Shown here: piece by piece, positions 48,836 through 57,777 of the stretch
Layout: each line of letters begins with the position of its first letter
Numbering within the stretch: the stretch's first letter is position 1
Source of the DNA: Mesopusillimonas faecipullorum
GTDB taxonomy: Bacteria; Pseudomonadota; Gammaproteobacteria; Burkholderiales; Burkholderiaceae_B
Reading direction: 5' to 3'
Assembly (NCBI RefSeq): GCF_020539505.1
Contig: NZ_JACDXW010000005.1
Location: forward strand, 186,001 to 250,000
DNA: 64,000 nucleotides
Notes under the pieces: model-generated
What the model was told of the DNA's origin: nothing
The model's database searches: none
What the model saw: the letters and a program-made list of their open reading frames with translations, nothing else
Program-made: the position numbers and the translations under genes

Positions 48836-49810
48836 TTAAGGCGTTGACGGTAAAACTACGCGGTGCTGCCCTTGCAAAACCAGGGCGGCTCCTTCGATAA
48901 GACCGGCATCCAGCAAGGCTTGCGCCTGCGCTGCGCCGCGTGCCAATGCCTGCTCGACGACATGTTCGGGCAAGCTGCCAACCTCGACCGTGACCAGCGC
49001 CTGGCCTAAGTCGGAGTCGTCTTTGAGCGTATCGGCGGGGGCTCGGCGTATGGCTGGGTGCTGCACCGTAACTTGATTGGCGATCACCGTCGCGGCAGCA
49101 TCTGCACCAGCGGCGGTGCTTGCCAATACCGTCACGCTATCGGCGATGCCCAGACTGAAGCTACGCCCTCGCCAGCCGCTGGTAGCTACGCCACGCACCG
49201 GCGAGGCCGCCGAAACCGTAAAGCCGCCATCCAAGTCGCTGGCTGCTTGCGGTGCGCCAGGTCGCGAAACGTCGGCAAACAAGCCTACGCGGTATTGGGC
49301 ATCTTGCGCCAAATACAGGGCGATGTCACCCCCGTTGTTGACGTAGGCGCGCTGTATGCCGGGCTGAGCCGCAAAGACGGCGATGATCTCGTCGGCCACG
49401 GCGCCGGCGACCGCCACCATGGGCGTAATGTACAAGTGCGGCGCGTAAGGCAAACTGGCCGCCAGCATGCGGCGTGCTGTTTCGCCTTGCACGCGTTGCC
49501 AAATGGGGTCTGCTGCGTTGGGCAGTTCAGTCGAGGGCCGGCACAGCGCCGCAGGCAGCGTCGAAGCCAAGACAACAGGCCTGCGCAAGGCCGGCAATTG
49601 CGCGACCAGCTCGGTCAGTATCCCGGTGAACTTTTGCCAGGCGGCTTGCAGCGCTTGTTTCACTGCATCTTCGTCGCCATCGGCCCCGATGATGAGATCT
49701 ATGGGCCCATGCTGAAAATGCCAACGCCCCCCATCCAGACGGGCAGCCACCGCCCCGTCGGCATGCTGCCAGACGGGGACGGCGGTTTGGCCGGAGACGA
49801 GGGTGGACAC
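48836..49810 (-). CDS. UPF0280 (ApbE-like fold) protein
   Basis: A 324-residue UPF0280/COG2122 protein, related to the ApbE flavin-transferase fold: GPIDLIIGADGDE near the start, AAVADEIIAVFA-type segment with IQRAYVNNGGDIALYLAQ, and SLGIADSVTVLASTAAGADAAATVIANQV. The preferred start is GTG at 49810, 4 bp after the reductase stop; a longer frame upstream overlaps the reductase gene. It may place or process a flavin on the neighbouring reductase (inference). No signal peptide or lipobox is visible. Confidence 0.78.
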   Translation of the reverse strand: MSTLVSGQTAVPVWQHADGAVAARLDGGRWHFQHGPIDLIIGADGDEDAVKQALQAAWQKFTGILTELVAQLPALRRPVVLASTLPAALCRPSTELPNAADPIWQRVQGETARRMLAASLPYAPHLYITPMVAVAGAVADEIIAVFAAQPGIQRAYVNNGGDIALYLAQDAQYRVGLFADVSRPGAPQAASDLDGGFTVSAASPVRGVATSGWRGRSFSLGIADSVTVLASTAAGADAAATVIANQVTVQHPAIRRAPADTLKDDSDLGQALVTVEVGSLPEHVVEQALARGAAQAQALLDAGLIEGAALVLQGQHRVVLPSTP

Positions 49811-49814
49811 TCCC

Positions 49815-51371
49815 TTAACCCAGTACGGGCTTCTGGCCCAAAGGCCAGGGGCTGCTGGGGTCAACCCAGTTGATGACGCGGTATTTGGCTTGCTTGAGCA
49901 CTTCCTGGATAGGCAAAACATCGGCCATATGGCCGCCCAAACGCTCGTAGTCTTCGCGCGTCATGCTGAACTCGATAGGCGCGACAATGGCGGGCGTGGG
50001 CACGTAGCCGAAGGAGTTGTCGGGCATGCGCAGCACGTCGACCATGACGGTAATGCCGCCCCCCGCCCAGATATAGGCCGGTGCGCCGCCGCATGTGACG
50101 TTGACCAAGGCCTTCTTAATAGAATTGGTGAGCCAAATGGGGTTCTCGGTAACGCCTGCACGCAGCGAACCACCCGCCCCACCCAGGAACAACACACTGG
50201 CCAGCGAGGGTTCGCAGTTCTCGCCAATGCGATCCACCGTCTTTTGCAAAGGCTCGGGAATCGGCTTGCGCTGCGGCGTCAGGGTGTCGTCCAGTTCGAA
50301 GTATTCGGCGTGCTCGCCCGTGGTAGACGTAATCAGCAAGCGCAAACCAGGCCAGGCCACCTCGGGGTCAAAGCCTTCGATAATGGCCAAGGGATCGGAG
50401 ATATCGGTACCCCCCCAACCGTTGCCGGGGTTGGCCACTTGAAAGTAACGGCCAGGCGTGGATTTGCGGCCTTTCATTTTGATGCCCGAAGACTTCATAT
50501 CCAAGCATTTACCCGCTTGGTGCTCAGTCAGCACGCCGGTAATGTGGTCGTCTACCACCACGACTTCGTCGGTATGACCAAACCATTGCTTGGCAAAAAT
50601 ACCGATGGCGGCAGAACCGCAACCCACGCGCATGCGCTTTTCTTCTACGCCGTCAACGATGGGCGCCTTGCCGGCTTGAACGACCAACTGGGCGCCGCCG
50701 TCTATGGTGAGCTCTACCGCTTCTTTATTGCCTAAGGCCATCATCACGTCGCAAGTGATGCGGCCTTCTTTTTTGCTGCCACCGGTAAGGTGATGCACGC
50801 CGCCCAACGACAGCATTTGCGAGCCGTATTCGGCCGTGGTGACGTGGCCGACGATCTCGCCCTTATGACGAATATTGGCTTGCTCTGGCCCAAGATAGCG
50901 GTCGGTATCGATTTTGATCTTGAAGCTGCAATAGCTGAAGATGCCTTCGGTGACCACGGTAACCATGTCTACGCCGTCAAGCTTGGACGAGACGATGAAG
51001 GGCGCAGGCTTGTAATCGGGGTAAGTGGTGCCCGAGGCCACGCCGCTGACGAAGAGTTCGTCGCCGGTATCGGTTTCTTGCAAAGCGTACTCTTGGCCGG
51101 GTACGTCGGTCGACTCTTCGGGAAGACGACGCATGAACACGACCGGGTCTAGACGGGTAAGCACGCCGTCTACGTTGCCCCAACGGTCACAGGCACCGGT
51201 ACGGCCTTCGGTGATCTGGCACAGCACGGGACAGGCATTGCATTCGACCTTGTTTGAGGCCATGTTGGCACTGCGCGGCTTGGAGCGCTCCAGTACCGTG
51301 GGGCCTGCTGTTACGGGCAGGATTTCATCCAGATTATCGGTGCTGTGATCCACCTTGGTGTGCTCGGTCAT
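49815..51371 (-). CDS. hnr: 6-hydroxynicotinate reductase homologue (iron-sulfur flavoenzyme)
   Basis: A 518-residue protein like 6-hydroxynicotinate reductase (EC 1.3.7.1), which uses reduced ferredoxin to make 1,4,5,6-tetrahydro-6-oxonicotinate. An N-terminal cluster Cys44-x2-Cys47-x3-Cys51-x9-Cys61 (VECNACPVLCQITEGRTGAC) should bind a 4Fe-4S centre; LTRLDPVVFMRR follows. Glycine-rich RVGCGSAAIGIF and LFLGGAGGSLRAGVTENP segments may hold flavin. CAGGAG precedes the ATG at 51371. First gene of the operon hnr-UPF0280-DUF1185-DUF1185-ena-CoA-transferase, with a sigma70 promoter and tandem palindromes just upstream. Confidence 0.82.
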   Translation of the reverse strand: MTEHTKVDHSTDNLDEILPVTAGPTVLERSKPRSANMASNKVECNACPVLCQITEGRTGACDRWGNVDGVLTRLDPVVFMRRLPEESTDVPGQEYALQETDTGDELFVSGVASGTTYPDYKPAPFIVSSKLDGVDMVTVVTEGIFSYCSFKIKIDTDRYLGPEQANIRHKGEIVGHVTTAEYGSQMLSLGGVHHLTGGSKKEGRITCDVMMALGNKEAVELTIDGGAQLVVQAGKAPIVDGVEEKRMRVGCGSAAIGIFAKQWFGHTDEVVVVDDHITGVLTEHQAGKCLDMKSSGIKMKGRKSTPGRYFQVANPGNGWGGTDISDPLAIIEGFDPEVAWPGLRLLITSTTGEHAEYFELDDTLTPQRKPIPEPLQKTVDRIGENCEPSLASVLFLGGAGGSLRAGVTENPIWLTNSIKKALVNVTCGGAPAYIWAGGGITVMVDVLRMPDNSFGYVPTPAIVAPIEFSMTREDYERLGGHMADVLPIQEVLKQAKYRVINWVDPSSPWPLGQKPVLG

Positions 51372-51453
51372 TACGGACTCCTGTGTCGGTATAGCGCCGT
51401 CCACGCCACACGCCAGGCATGCGCCCGAAACCGGCGGCAAGGCCTCAACCTGA

Positions 51454-51489
51454 ATGTAGCGCTCACTATAAATTGTAGTGTTTACTACA
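51454..51489. promoter_or_regulatory. Tandem operators at the hnr promoter
   Basis: TGTAGT-GTTT-ACTACA (51474-51489) is a perfect palindrome. Twenty bp away on the gene side is TGTAGC-GCTC-ACTATA (51454-51469), matching it at 10 of 12 half-site positions. The first overlaps the expected transcription start, as for a repressor. Related sites lie upstream of the ferredoxin gene at 52670-52704. Confidence 0.7.
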
Positions 51490-51493
51490 TTCG

Positions 51494-51522
51494 ATCATAG
51501 CGTAAAAGACTTGCGCTATCAA
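51494..51522 (-). promoter_or_regulatory. Sigma70 promoter of the hnr operon
   Basis: On the minus strand TTGATA-N17-TATGAT: -35 at 51522-51517 and -10 at 51499-51494. Predicted start is near 51487, inside the first operator and about 115 bp before the hnr ATG. Confidence 0.65.
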
Positions 51523-51665
51523 TCAAGAATCTTCCCGATTTTGCATGGGCTGAATCAGGGTAAACCCGCCAGGGCAAGGCTTTGCGCCACGAACCCTTAA
51601 GTCGCCGCATGATAATCTTTCGATAATAAGTCTCATTAATCATCTGCCGCCTTATCGTCCTTGCC

Positions 51666-52643
51666 ATGATGAAACTCCGCGCTGCATTCCTCTACGCTAC
51701 GTGCTTCTCATTGGTCACGCTGGCCTGGTCTGCCTCGGCCACCGCACAAAAGCCGCTGCCACCCGCCGCCAATACAGAAGCTGCCTCAAGCCCTACCCGC
51801 GCCTCCGACCTGCCCGTTGAATTGATCGAAGACCCTCGCATCACCCGTCTGGAGATCGCCGCGCCTGAGGGCCAGGCACGCTGGCGTATACAGGTAGCCC
51901 GGCCCGATTGCGCAGCACCAGCAGATGGCTACCCGGTGCTGTATCTACTCGACGGCGATGCGGTTTTTCCCGTCGCATGGCGTGCCCTTAGCCGTTTGCA
52001 GCAGCCATGCCTGGCGCTGGTGGCTGTGGGTTATCCCGGCCCGATGCGCGTCAATGTGCCACGCCGCTATCTCGACTTCACCCCGCCCACCGCCGAGGAA
52101 TACCTGGGGGAACGTGGTGCCGGGATGGCCACCGGCGGTCGTGAGGACTTTCTTGAGTTCCTGACCGGCCCCTTGCGCACGGAAGTGGCGCGCTTGCTGC
52201 CGATAGACAACACTAAACAAGCCTTATTCGGTCACTCATTAGGCGGCTTGTTCACTCTGTATGCCTTAACGTCACGCCCAGAGCAGTTCCAAGCCTACAT
52301 CATCGCCGACCCCTCCCTGTGGTGGAACGGCCAATCGGCCATCCGTGAAATGGAAGCCTTCTTTGGAGGCATCAGCGCAGCAGGCGGCGGCTTGGATCAG
52401 CCTATCCAACTCCATATGTTGACTTCGGGCAGCCAGCCCCCTCGCACCGGAGAGCGCACTACCCGCAGCAGGCAACGCATGCCGGAACCCGCCACTCGTC
52501 AACTGGTAGATAGATTTGCTCAAGTACGGGGGCTTAAAGTGCAAGACCAACACTTTCCCCACGAAACTCACGGTTCACTCTTGCCCCTATCGGCCACTGA
52601 AGCGGTGCGCTTCGCCAATGGCGCATTTGCGCAGAGCCCTTGA
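51666..52643 (+). CDS. Secreted alpha/beta hydrolase, IroE/siderophore-esterase-like
   Basis: A 325-residue exported hydrolase. The signal peptide is KLRAAFLYATCFSLVTLAWSASATA. The mature part has the esterase-D-like fold: GYPVLYLLDGDAVFPVAW, LALVAVGYPG, nucleophile Ser in ALFGHSLGGLFTLYAL, and late His in HFPHETHGSLLP. This arrangement is that of periplasmic IroE-type ferric-siderophore esterases. It stands alone between two regulated operons, and nothing nearby is iron-uptake related, so the substrate is open. Confidence 0.78.
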   Translation: MMKLRAAFLYATCFSLVTLAWSASATAQKPLPPAANTEAASSPTRASDLPVELIEDPRITRLEIAAPEGQARWRIQVARPDCAAPADGYPVLYLLDGDAVFPVAWRALSRLQQPCLALVAVGYPGPMRVNVPRRYLDFTPPTAEEYLGERGAGMATGGREDFLEFLTGPLRTEVARLLPIDNTKQALFGHSLGGLFTLYALTSRPEQFQAYIIADPSLWWNGQSAIREMEAFFGGISAAGGGLDQPIQLHMLTSGSQPPRTGERTTRSRQRMPEPATRQLVDRFAQVRGLKVQDQHFPHETHGSLLPLSATEAVRFANGAFAQSP

Positions 52644-52669
52644 TTCTGTATGCCCAGCGTCACAAAAAA

Positions 52670-52704
52670 TGTAGTAACCACTAAAAAGTTTGGTGTTCAC
52701 TACA
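52670..52704. promoter_or_regulatory. Tandem operators upstream of the ferredoxin gene
   Basis: TGTAGT-AACC-ACTAAA (52670-52685) and TTTGGT-GTTC-ACTACA (52689-52704), 19 bp apart, repeat the palindrome found at the hnr promoter. A TATACA -10-like box follows at 52711-52716, so the second site would cover the -35 region. The ferredoxin start codon is 88 bp further on. Confidence 0.6.
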
Positions 52705-52792
52705 TTTTTTTATACACTACTCCAAGAAGTTAAGACTCACGCTTAAAGTTATTGTCTTAAGCGCTCCCCTCCTCTCTTTTTGGTAAGTAGCC

Positions 52793-53116
52793 ATGACACA
52801 CGTCGTCACCGAAGCCTGTATCAAATGCCGCTATACCGATTGCGTCGACGTCTGCCCGGTCGACTGCTTTCACGCCGGCCCCAATTTCCTGGTCATCGAC
52901 CCCGATGAATGCATAGACTGCGCCGTGTGCGTGGCCGAATGCCCTGCCGAAGCCATCTACGCCGAGGAAGACCTGCCCAGCGATCAGATGCAGTTCATCG
53001 AAATCAACGCCGAACTGTCACAACAATGGGAAGTCATTTCGCGTAAGGTAGACGCGCTACCCGATGCCGACGATTGGAAAGGCAAAACGGGTAAGCTGGA
53101 ACTCTTGGAACGCTAA
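52793..53116 (+). CDS. fdxA: 7Fe ferredoxin (FdxA family)
   Basis: A 107-residue ferredoxin: [19 protein letters not shown] near the N-terminus and [16 protein letters not shown], giving the Cys pattern of a [3Fe-4S][4Fe-4S] protein, with the usual C-terminal extension ([10 protein letters not shown], then [17 protein letters not shown]). It transfers electrons in the cytoplasm. The shared operator with hnr suggests that it donates electrons to the ferredoxin-dependent reductase. A hairpin at 53124-53159 without a T tract separates it from the aldehyde dehydrogenase gene. Confidence 0.92.
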   Translation: MTHVVTEACIKCRYTDCVDVCPVDCFHAGPNFLVIDPDECIDCAVCVAECPAEAIYAEEDLPSDQMQFIEINAELSQQWEVISRKVDALPDADDWKGKTGKLELLER

Positions 53117-53221
53117 ACCCCAACGCACGCCACCTTGCCTTACAAAGCCGGTGCGTGCGAATATCACCGACTGCCCCATTGCCGGTAGCAGCATCCGGGC
53201 GCCGGCCACCTCCCTTCCCTG

Positions 53222-54661
53222 ATGACTGATATGCACAAGAACTGGATCGCCGGCGAATGGGTCGCCTCGCAAAACACGCAGCAAAACCTCAACCCCTCCG
53301 ATTTGTCCGACATCGTCGGCGAATACGTACGCGCCAGCGCGGCTGATGTCGACGCCGCCATCGGCGCCGCCAGCCAAGCCTGGCCGGCCTGGTCGCTATC
53401 TACGCCGCAACAGCGCTTCGACGCGCTGGACTTCATCGGCAGCGAACTGCTGGCCCGCAAAGAAGAACTGGGCGAACTGCTGGCGCGCGAAGAAGGCAAG
53501 ACGCGCCCCGAAGCCATAGGCGAGGTCGCCCGCGCCGGCCAGATCTTCAAGTTCTTTGCCGGTGAAACCCTGCGAGCCGCAGGCGAGTTCCTGCCATCGG
53601 TACGCCCCGGCCTGAATGTCGAAATCACCCGCGAACCCATAGGCGTGGTCGGCATCATCACGCCCTGGAACTTCCCCATCGCTATCCCCGCCTGGAAGAT
53701 CGCCCCCGCCTTGGCCTATGGCAACTGCGTCATCTTCAAACCCGCCGATCTGGTCCCCGGTTCGGCCTGGGCGCTGGCAGAGATCATCAGCCGCAGCGGC
53801 TTGCCCGCAGGCGTATTCAATCTGGTCATGGGGCGCGGCAGCGTCGTCGGCCCGGCCCTGGTCGAAGACCCTCGCGTCCATGCCATCACCTTTACCGGCT
53901 CGGTCGGCACCGGCAATCAATTGCTGATCGATGCCGTCAGCCGTCACAAGAAAGTGCAGCTGGAACTCGGCGGCAAAAACCCCTTCATCGTGCTGGACGA
54001 CGCCGACCTTGAAGTCGCGCTGGACTGCACGATTCAAGGCGCGTTTTACTCCACCGGCCAGCGCTGCACCGCCAGCAGCCGCATCATTGTCGAGCGCGGC
54101 ATTCACGACCGCTTTGTCGAAGAGCTTGCCAAGCGCACTAGCGCTCTACGGGTTGGCCATGCCCTGCGCAGCGAAACGCAGATCGGCCCGGTGGCCGACG
54201 CGTCGCAACTGGAACAGGACATGGAGTACGTCGCCATCGGCCAACGCGAAGGCGCGCAACTGCTGTGCGGTGGCGAACGCCTGCAACGCGACACCGAGGG
54301 CTTTTTCTTCAGCCCCGCCGTGTTCGTCAATGCCACCAACGACATGCGCATTGCCCGTGAAGAAATCTTTGGTCCGGTTGCCGCCATCGTGCGCGCCGAC
54401 GATTACGACCATGCCCTGGCCCTGGCCAACGACAACGAGTTCGGCCTCAGCTCTGGCATCTGCACGCAGTCACTCAAGCGCGCAACGCACTTCAAACGCC
54501 ACATCCAGGCCGGCATGACCATGGTCAACGTCGCCACCGCCGGGGTCGACTATCACGTGCCGTTTGGGGGCCGCAAAGGCAGCAGCTACGGCCCGCGCGA
54601 GCAAGGCCGTTACGCGCAAGAGTTCTTTACTGTGGTCAAGACCGCCTATACAGCGGCTTAA
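53222..54661 (+). CDS. NAD(P)-dependent aldehyde dehydrogenase
   Basis: A 479-residue ALDH: GVVGIITPWNFPIAIPAWK (nucleotide site), FTGSVGTGNQL, catalytic Glu in LELGGKNPF, catalytic Cys in YSTGQRCTASSR, and FGPVAAIV. It oxidises an aldehyde to the acid. The best family guess is a semialdehyde-type substrate. Placed after the ferredoxin and near the Hnr/enamidase operon, it could oxidise 2-formylglutarate or a derived semialdehyde (inference). Confidence 0.87.
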   Translation: MTDMHKNWIAGEWVASQNTQQNLNPSDLSDIVGEYVRASAADVDAAIGAASQAWPAWSLSTPQQRFDALDFIGSELLARKEELGELLAREEGKTRPEAIGEVARAGQIFKFFAGETLRAAGEFLPSVRPGLNVEITREPIGVVGIITPWNFPIAIPAWKIAPALAYGNCVIFKPADLVPGSAWALAEIISRSGLPAGVFNLVMGRGSVVGPALVEDPRVHAITFTGSVGTGNQLLIDAVSRHKKVQLELGGKNPFIVLDDADLEVALDCTIQGAFYSTGQRCTASSRIIVERGIHDRFVEELAKRTSALRVGHALRSETQIGPVADASQLEQDMEYVAIGQREGAQLLCGGERLQRDTEGFFFSPAVFVNATNDMRIAREEIFGPVAAIVRADDYDHALALANDNEFGLSSGICTQSLKRATHFKRHIQAGMTMVNVATAGVDYHVPFGGRKGSSYGPREQGRYAQEFFTVVKTAYTAA

Positions 54662-54668
54662 ACAAGAA

Positions 54669-54703
54669 AAGGTGGGAATACGCTTGCCGCATGTCCCCAC
54701 CTT
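54669..54703 (+). terminator. Hairpin after the aldehyde dehydrogenase gene
   Basis: AAGGTGGG pairs with CCCACCTT across a 19-nt loop, 7 bp beyond the stop; TT and ATTG follow, so the T tract is weak. Confidence 0.45.
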
Positions 54704-54742
54704 ATTGAGCCCGGCGCGGGGTCTACCGTGAACGCACGGCCA

Positions 54743-55939
54743 CTACGCCAGTGCCGCTGCCAACGCTTGCTCCAGATCGGCGCACAGATCTTCTACCGCT
54801 TCCAAGCCCACATGCAAACGCACCACTGTGGTGTCGCCCTTGCCTTGCCAATAGCTGTGCGGCTTAAGCGTGGGGGGTTCTACCCATTGCACCAGGCTTT
54901 CAAAGCCGCCCCACGAAAATCCTATGCTGAACAAGCGCAAGGCATCGACAAAGCGGCGCCCTTGCTCGTAGTTAAGCTTTAGCTCTACCGACATCAAGCC
55001 ATTGGAGCCCAGGCAATCGCGCTGCCACAGCGCATGGCCGGGGTCTTCCTGCCAAGCGGGATGGTAAATGCGGGCCACTTCGGGCTTGGCCGCCAAAAAG
55101 CGGCAGATTTCCAGAGCGCTGTGCGCATGGTGGCGCATACGTAACGGCAAGGTACGCACGCCACGCAGCGCCAGCCAGGCATCTTCGGCGCTGATGGTAT
55201 AGCCCAGGGCGTAATGGGTGTCGGTAATCTGCTGCACCAAGGCCTCATCGGCCACCGCCACCGCGCCCAGCATTAAGTCGGCATGCCCACCCACGTACTT
55301 GGTACCCGCCACGACCGACACATGCGCCCCCAGCGCTAAGGGGCGATAGGCGTAGCCCGCTCCCCATGTGTTGTCGGTTACCAGCGTCAGCCCCTTGTCG
55401 CGGGCAAAAGCTGCCAAGGCGGGCAGGTCCAGCATCTCCAGCAGCAAGGAACCCGGAGACTCCACATACACCATGCGCGTCTCGGGGCGCAGTTGCGCCT
55501 GCATGTCTTCTGGCGTGCCTCGGCAGTAGCTGACTTCTATGCCCATGCGGCGCAGCACGGTTTTATCCAGATAGCGCACCGGGCCGTATACACAATCGGC
55601 CACCAATACGTGGTCGCCTTTGCTTAGCAAAGCCAGAAACACCAGCGATATCGCCGACAAACCAGAAGGCGCCAGGAAGCTGCGTTTGGCGCCTTCCAGT
55701 TCGCAGAACACCTCTTCGAGCGCCACATGCGTTTCAAGGCCGGGCCGCCCATAGGTGCTGGGGCGGGCACCTGCTTCGCGCTGGGCCACGACATTGTCCA
55801 GGGCCTGCAGGTTTTGAAAGCGTACGGTACTGGTGCGCACCGCTGGCAATGTAACGGGGGCCAGCCCGGTTTTGGGATTAAACTCGGCGATGCCCGTGTG
55901 CAGCAGCCTGGTTTCCAGCTTGGTATCGCGGTGCGTCAT
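54743..55939 (-). CDS. metC: Cystathionine beta-lyase-like PLP enzyme
   Basis: A 398-residue Cys/Met-metabolism PLP enzyme (fold type I). The N-terminus TKLETRLLHTGIAEFNPKTG, the YGRPGLETHVALEEVFCELEGA region, the DNTWGAGYAYRPL strand with the PLP-ring Asp, and the Schiff-base Lys in VVAGTKYVGGHADLM are all present. The sequence fits proteobacterial MetC, which cleaves cystathionine to homocysteine. Homologous gamma-lyases cannot be excluded. Monocistronic, convergent with the aldehyde dehydrogenase gene. Confidence 0.88.
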   Translation of the reverse strand: MTHRDTKLETRLLHTGIAEFNPKTGLAPVTLPAVRTSTVRFQNLQALDNVVAQREAGARPSTYGRPGLETHVALEEVFCELEGAKRSFLAPSGLSAISLVFLALLSKGDHVLVADCVYGPVRYLDKTVLRRMGIEVSYCRGTPEDMQAQLRPETRMVYVESPGSLLLEMLDLPALAAFARDKGLTLVTDNTWGAGYAYRPLALGAHVSVVAGTKYVGGHADLMLGAVAVADEALVQQITDTHYALGYTISAEDAWLALRGVRTLPLRMRHHAHSALEICRFLAAKPEVARIYHPAWQEDPGHALWQRDCLGSNGLMSVELKLNYEQGRRFVDALRLFSIGFSWGGFESLVQWVEPPTLKPHSYWQGKGDTTVVRLHVGLEAVEDLCADLEQALAAALA

Positions 55940-56044
55940 GATGTACGTTGATCCTTATGAAGGTTAACTAGAAAGCTAACATATCTGCCGCACGTGCACG
56001 ACCACGTCTTGCCCGCCGGCGCCGCCTGCCCTCGGAACCTCGCC

Positions 56045-56695
56045 ATGCTGCCACTGGAAACCGTCTTCTCATTTTTTGGCATTGCCGTACTGCTGGCTTT
56101 CGCGCCAGGGCCCGATAACGTCTTCGTACTGATGCAGTCGGCCACTTATGGCCGGCGTGCCGGCTTGTTTGTGGTGTTGGGCCTGTGCACGGGGCTGATC
56201 GGCCATACCGTGGCAGTCACCGTGGGCCTGGCCGCGCTTTTTGCGGCCTCTACCACCGCCTTCACCCTACTGAAACTGGCCGGCGCGGCTTACCTGCTTT
56301 ACCTGGCCTGGGGCGCCTGGCGCGCCCGCCCCGAGGTCTCCGACCCCACCGCCGGCCACGATGCCCCGAAACCAGCCAAGCTCGCTCCCAGCGGATGGGC
56401 GCTATTTAGACGCGGCATCATCATGAACCTGACCAACCCCAAGGTGTCCTTGTTCTTTCTTGCCTTTTTGCCGCAATTCACTTCGCCCGCCAGGGGCTCG
56501 GTGGCGCTGCAAACCATTAGCTTGGGCGCCTTGTTCATGCTGGCGACTTTGCTGGTGTTTGGCGCTATCGCGTTCTTCTCGGGCTTGTTTGGCGAACGCA
56601 TTCAGGGGTCGGCAAAGGCCCAGCTTTGGCTGAACCGCTTTGCCGCCGTGGTGTTCCTGGGCCTGGCTGCCAGGTTGGCACTGGTTGATCGCTAG
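56045..56695 (+). CDS. LysE/RhtB-family amino-acid exporter
   Basis: A 216-residue inner-membrane protein with the family start LETVFSFFGIAVLLAFAPGPDNVFVLMQS, GRRAGLFVVLGLCTGLIGHT, and a central FRRGIIMNLTNPKVSLFFLAFLPQF. About six hydrophobic segments are present. The ATG at 56045 is preferred to an upstream one at 55994. It is divergent from metC, so sulfur-amino-acid export is possible, though substrates of this family are hard to predict. The 3' end overlaps the convergent MBL gene by 4 bp. Confidence 0.88.
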   Translation: MLPLETVFSFFGIAVLLAFAPGPDNVFVLMQSATYGRRAGLFVVLGLCTGLIGHTVAVTVGLAALFAASTTAFTLLKLAGAAYLLYLAWGAWRARPEVSDPTAGHDAPKPAKLAPSGWALFRRGIIMNLTNPKVSLFFLAFLPQFTSPARGSVALQTISLGALFMLATLLVFGAIAFFSGLFGERIQGSAKAQLWLNRFAAVVFLGLAARLALVDR

Positions 56696-57777
56696 CCGGC
56701 TACCGCAGCCGCCCGAAAACGATACACCCCGTCTTCGCCCAGTTCTCGCACCAAGGCCTTGTCGTAATACAAGGCATGCAAGTGGGCCAGCGCCTCGCCC
56801 ATGGCAAACGTCAGTTGATGCGCATCCAGCTCGCGATGGAACATGATGGGCACGATGTCCGCCGCCGAACAGGGCGCTTTACGACAGGCCTCCAGCACTT
56901 CCTCCAGGCGTTCAGCATGGTGCGCATGCTGCTGTGCAATACGCTCGTGCAAACCTTGAAAAGGCCGGCCATGAGAGGGCAGCACCAAGGTATCAGGCGG
57001 CAGGCCGTCGTAGGCGCGCAAAGACTTCAAGTACAAGGGCAAGGGATTCGCCTCGGGCTCGAACTCGAACACGCTGACGTTGGTCGAGATACGAGGCAAC
57101 ACCATATCGCCGGAAATCAATATCTTCTGGGTACTGCAATACAAAGAGACGTGCTCGGGCGCGTGGCCATAACCCACAATCACCTGCCACTCGCGGCCAC
57201 CTATGGTGAGTACGTCACCCTGCATCAGCCTGGTGAAACAGGCGGGTACGTCGGGTACCAGGCTGGGATAGTACTTGCCACGCTCGCGTATCTTGGCTTG
57301 CGCCTCGGGGTTGTTCAGGCCGTGCTTCAGGAAATGCGCCACCGCAATCTCGCCTGCCTCCCGCACTTGCGCTTCAGGCGCGGTCGCCAATCGCGACCAC
57401 AGCCGCCCTGTCATGTAATCCGTCATGCTGATGGCCAAGGGCGCATTCCAGCGTTCGCATAGCCAATAGGCCAGGCCCAGGTGGTCGGGATGCATATGCG
57501 TAGCCACGACACGCAGCACCGGCAAACCTTCCAGCACCTGCTCGAAAACCTGTTCCCACAGCTTCTTGACCTCGTCGCGCGACACACCACAGTCCACGAC
57601 AGTCCAGCCTTGGCGCCCGTCGATTTCATCCCGCAGCAACCAAAGGTTGATATGGTCCAAGGCAAACGGCAAGGGCATGCGTATCCAGCGCAGGCCGTCA
57701 GCCACCGTAATGGCCAAACCCGGCTGCGGCAAGGCGTCGGCAAAAGGATATTCGAGCTTCTGCTCATTGGGGTTCAT
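56692..57777 (-). CDS. MBL-fold metallo-hydrolase
   Basis: A 361-residue metallo-beta-lactamase-fold protein: VVDCGV strand, HxHxDH motif VVATHMHPDHLGLAYW, a later His in GYGHAPEHVSLYC, Asp in LISGDMVLPRIS and final His in VLPSHGRPFQGLHERI. All zinc ligands are present. A C-terminal winged-helix-like region (about 290-350) is like that of thioesterase-type or LACTB2-type members. The neighbouring thiolase gene is divergent, so a CoA thioester substrate is possible. Confidence 0.85.
   Translation of the reverse strand: MNPNEQKLEYPFADALPQPGLAITVADGLRWIRMPLPFALDHINLWLLRDEIDGRQGWTVVDCGVSRDEVKKLWEQVFEQVLEGLPVLRVVATHMHPDHLGLAYWLCERWNAPLAISMTDYMTGRLWSRLATAPEAQVREAGEIAVAHFLKHGLNNPEAQAKIRERGKYYPSLVPDVPACFTRLMQGDVLTIGGREWQVIVGYGHAPEHVSLYCSTQKILISGDMVLPRISTNVSVFEFEPEANPLPLYLKSLRAYDGLPPDTLVLPSHGRPFQGLHERIAQQHAHHAERLEEVLEACRKAPCSAADIVPIMFHRELDAHQLTFAMGEALAHLHALYYDKALVRELGEDGVYRFRAAAVAG

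Noticed and set aside
49803-50735. Plus-strand frame opposite hnr
   Set aside because: Shadow of the reductase gene; no ribosome site or motif.
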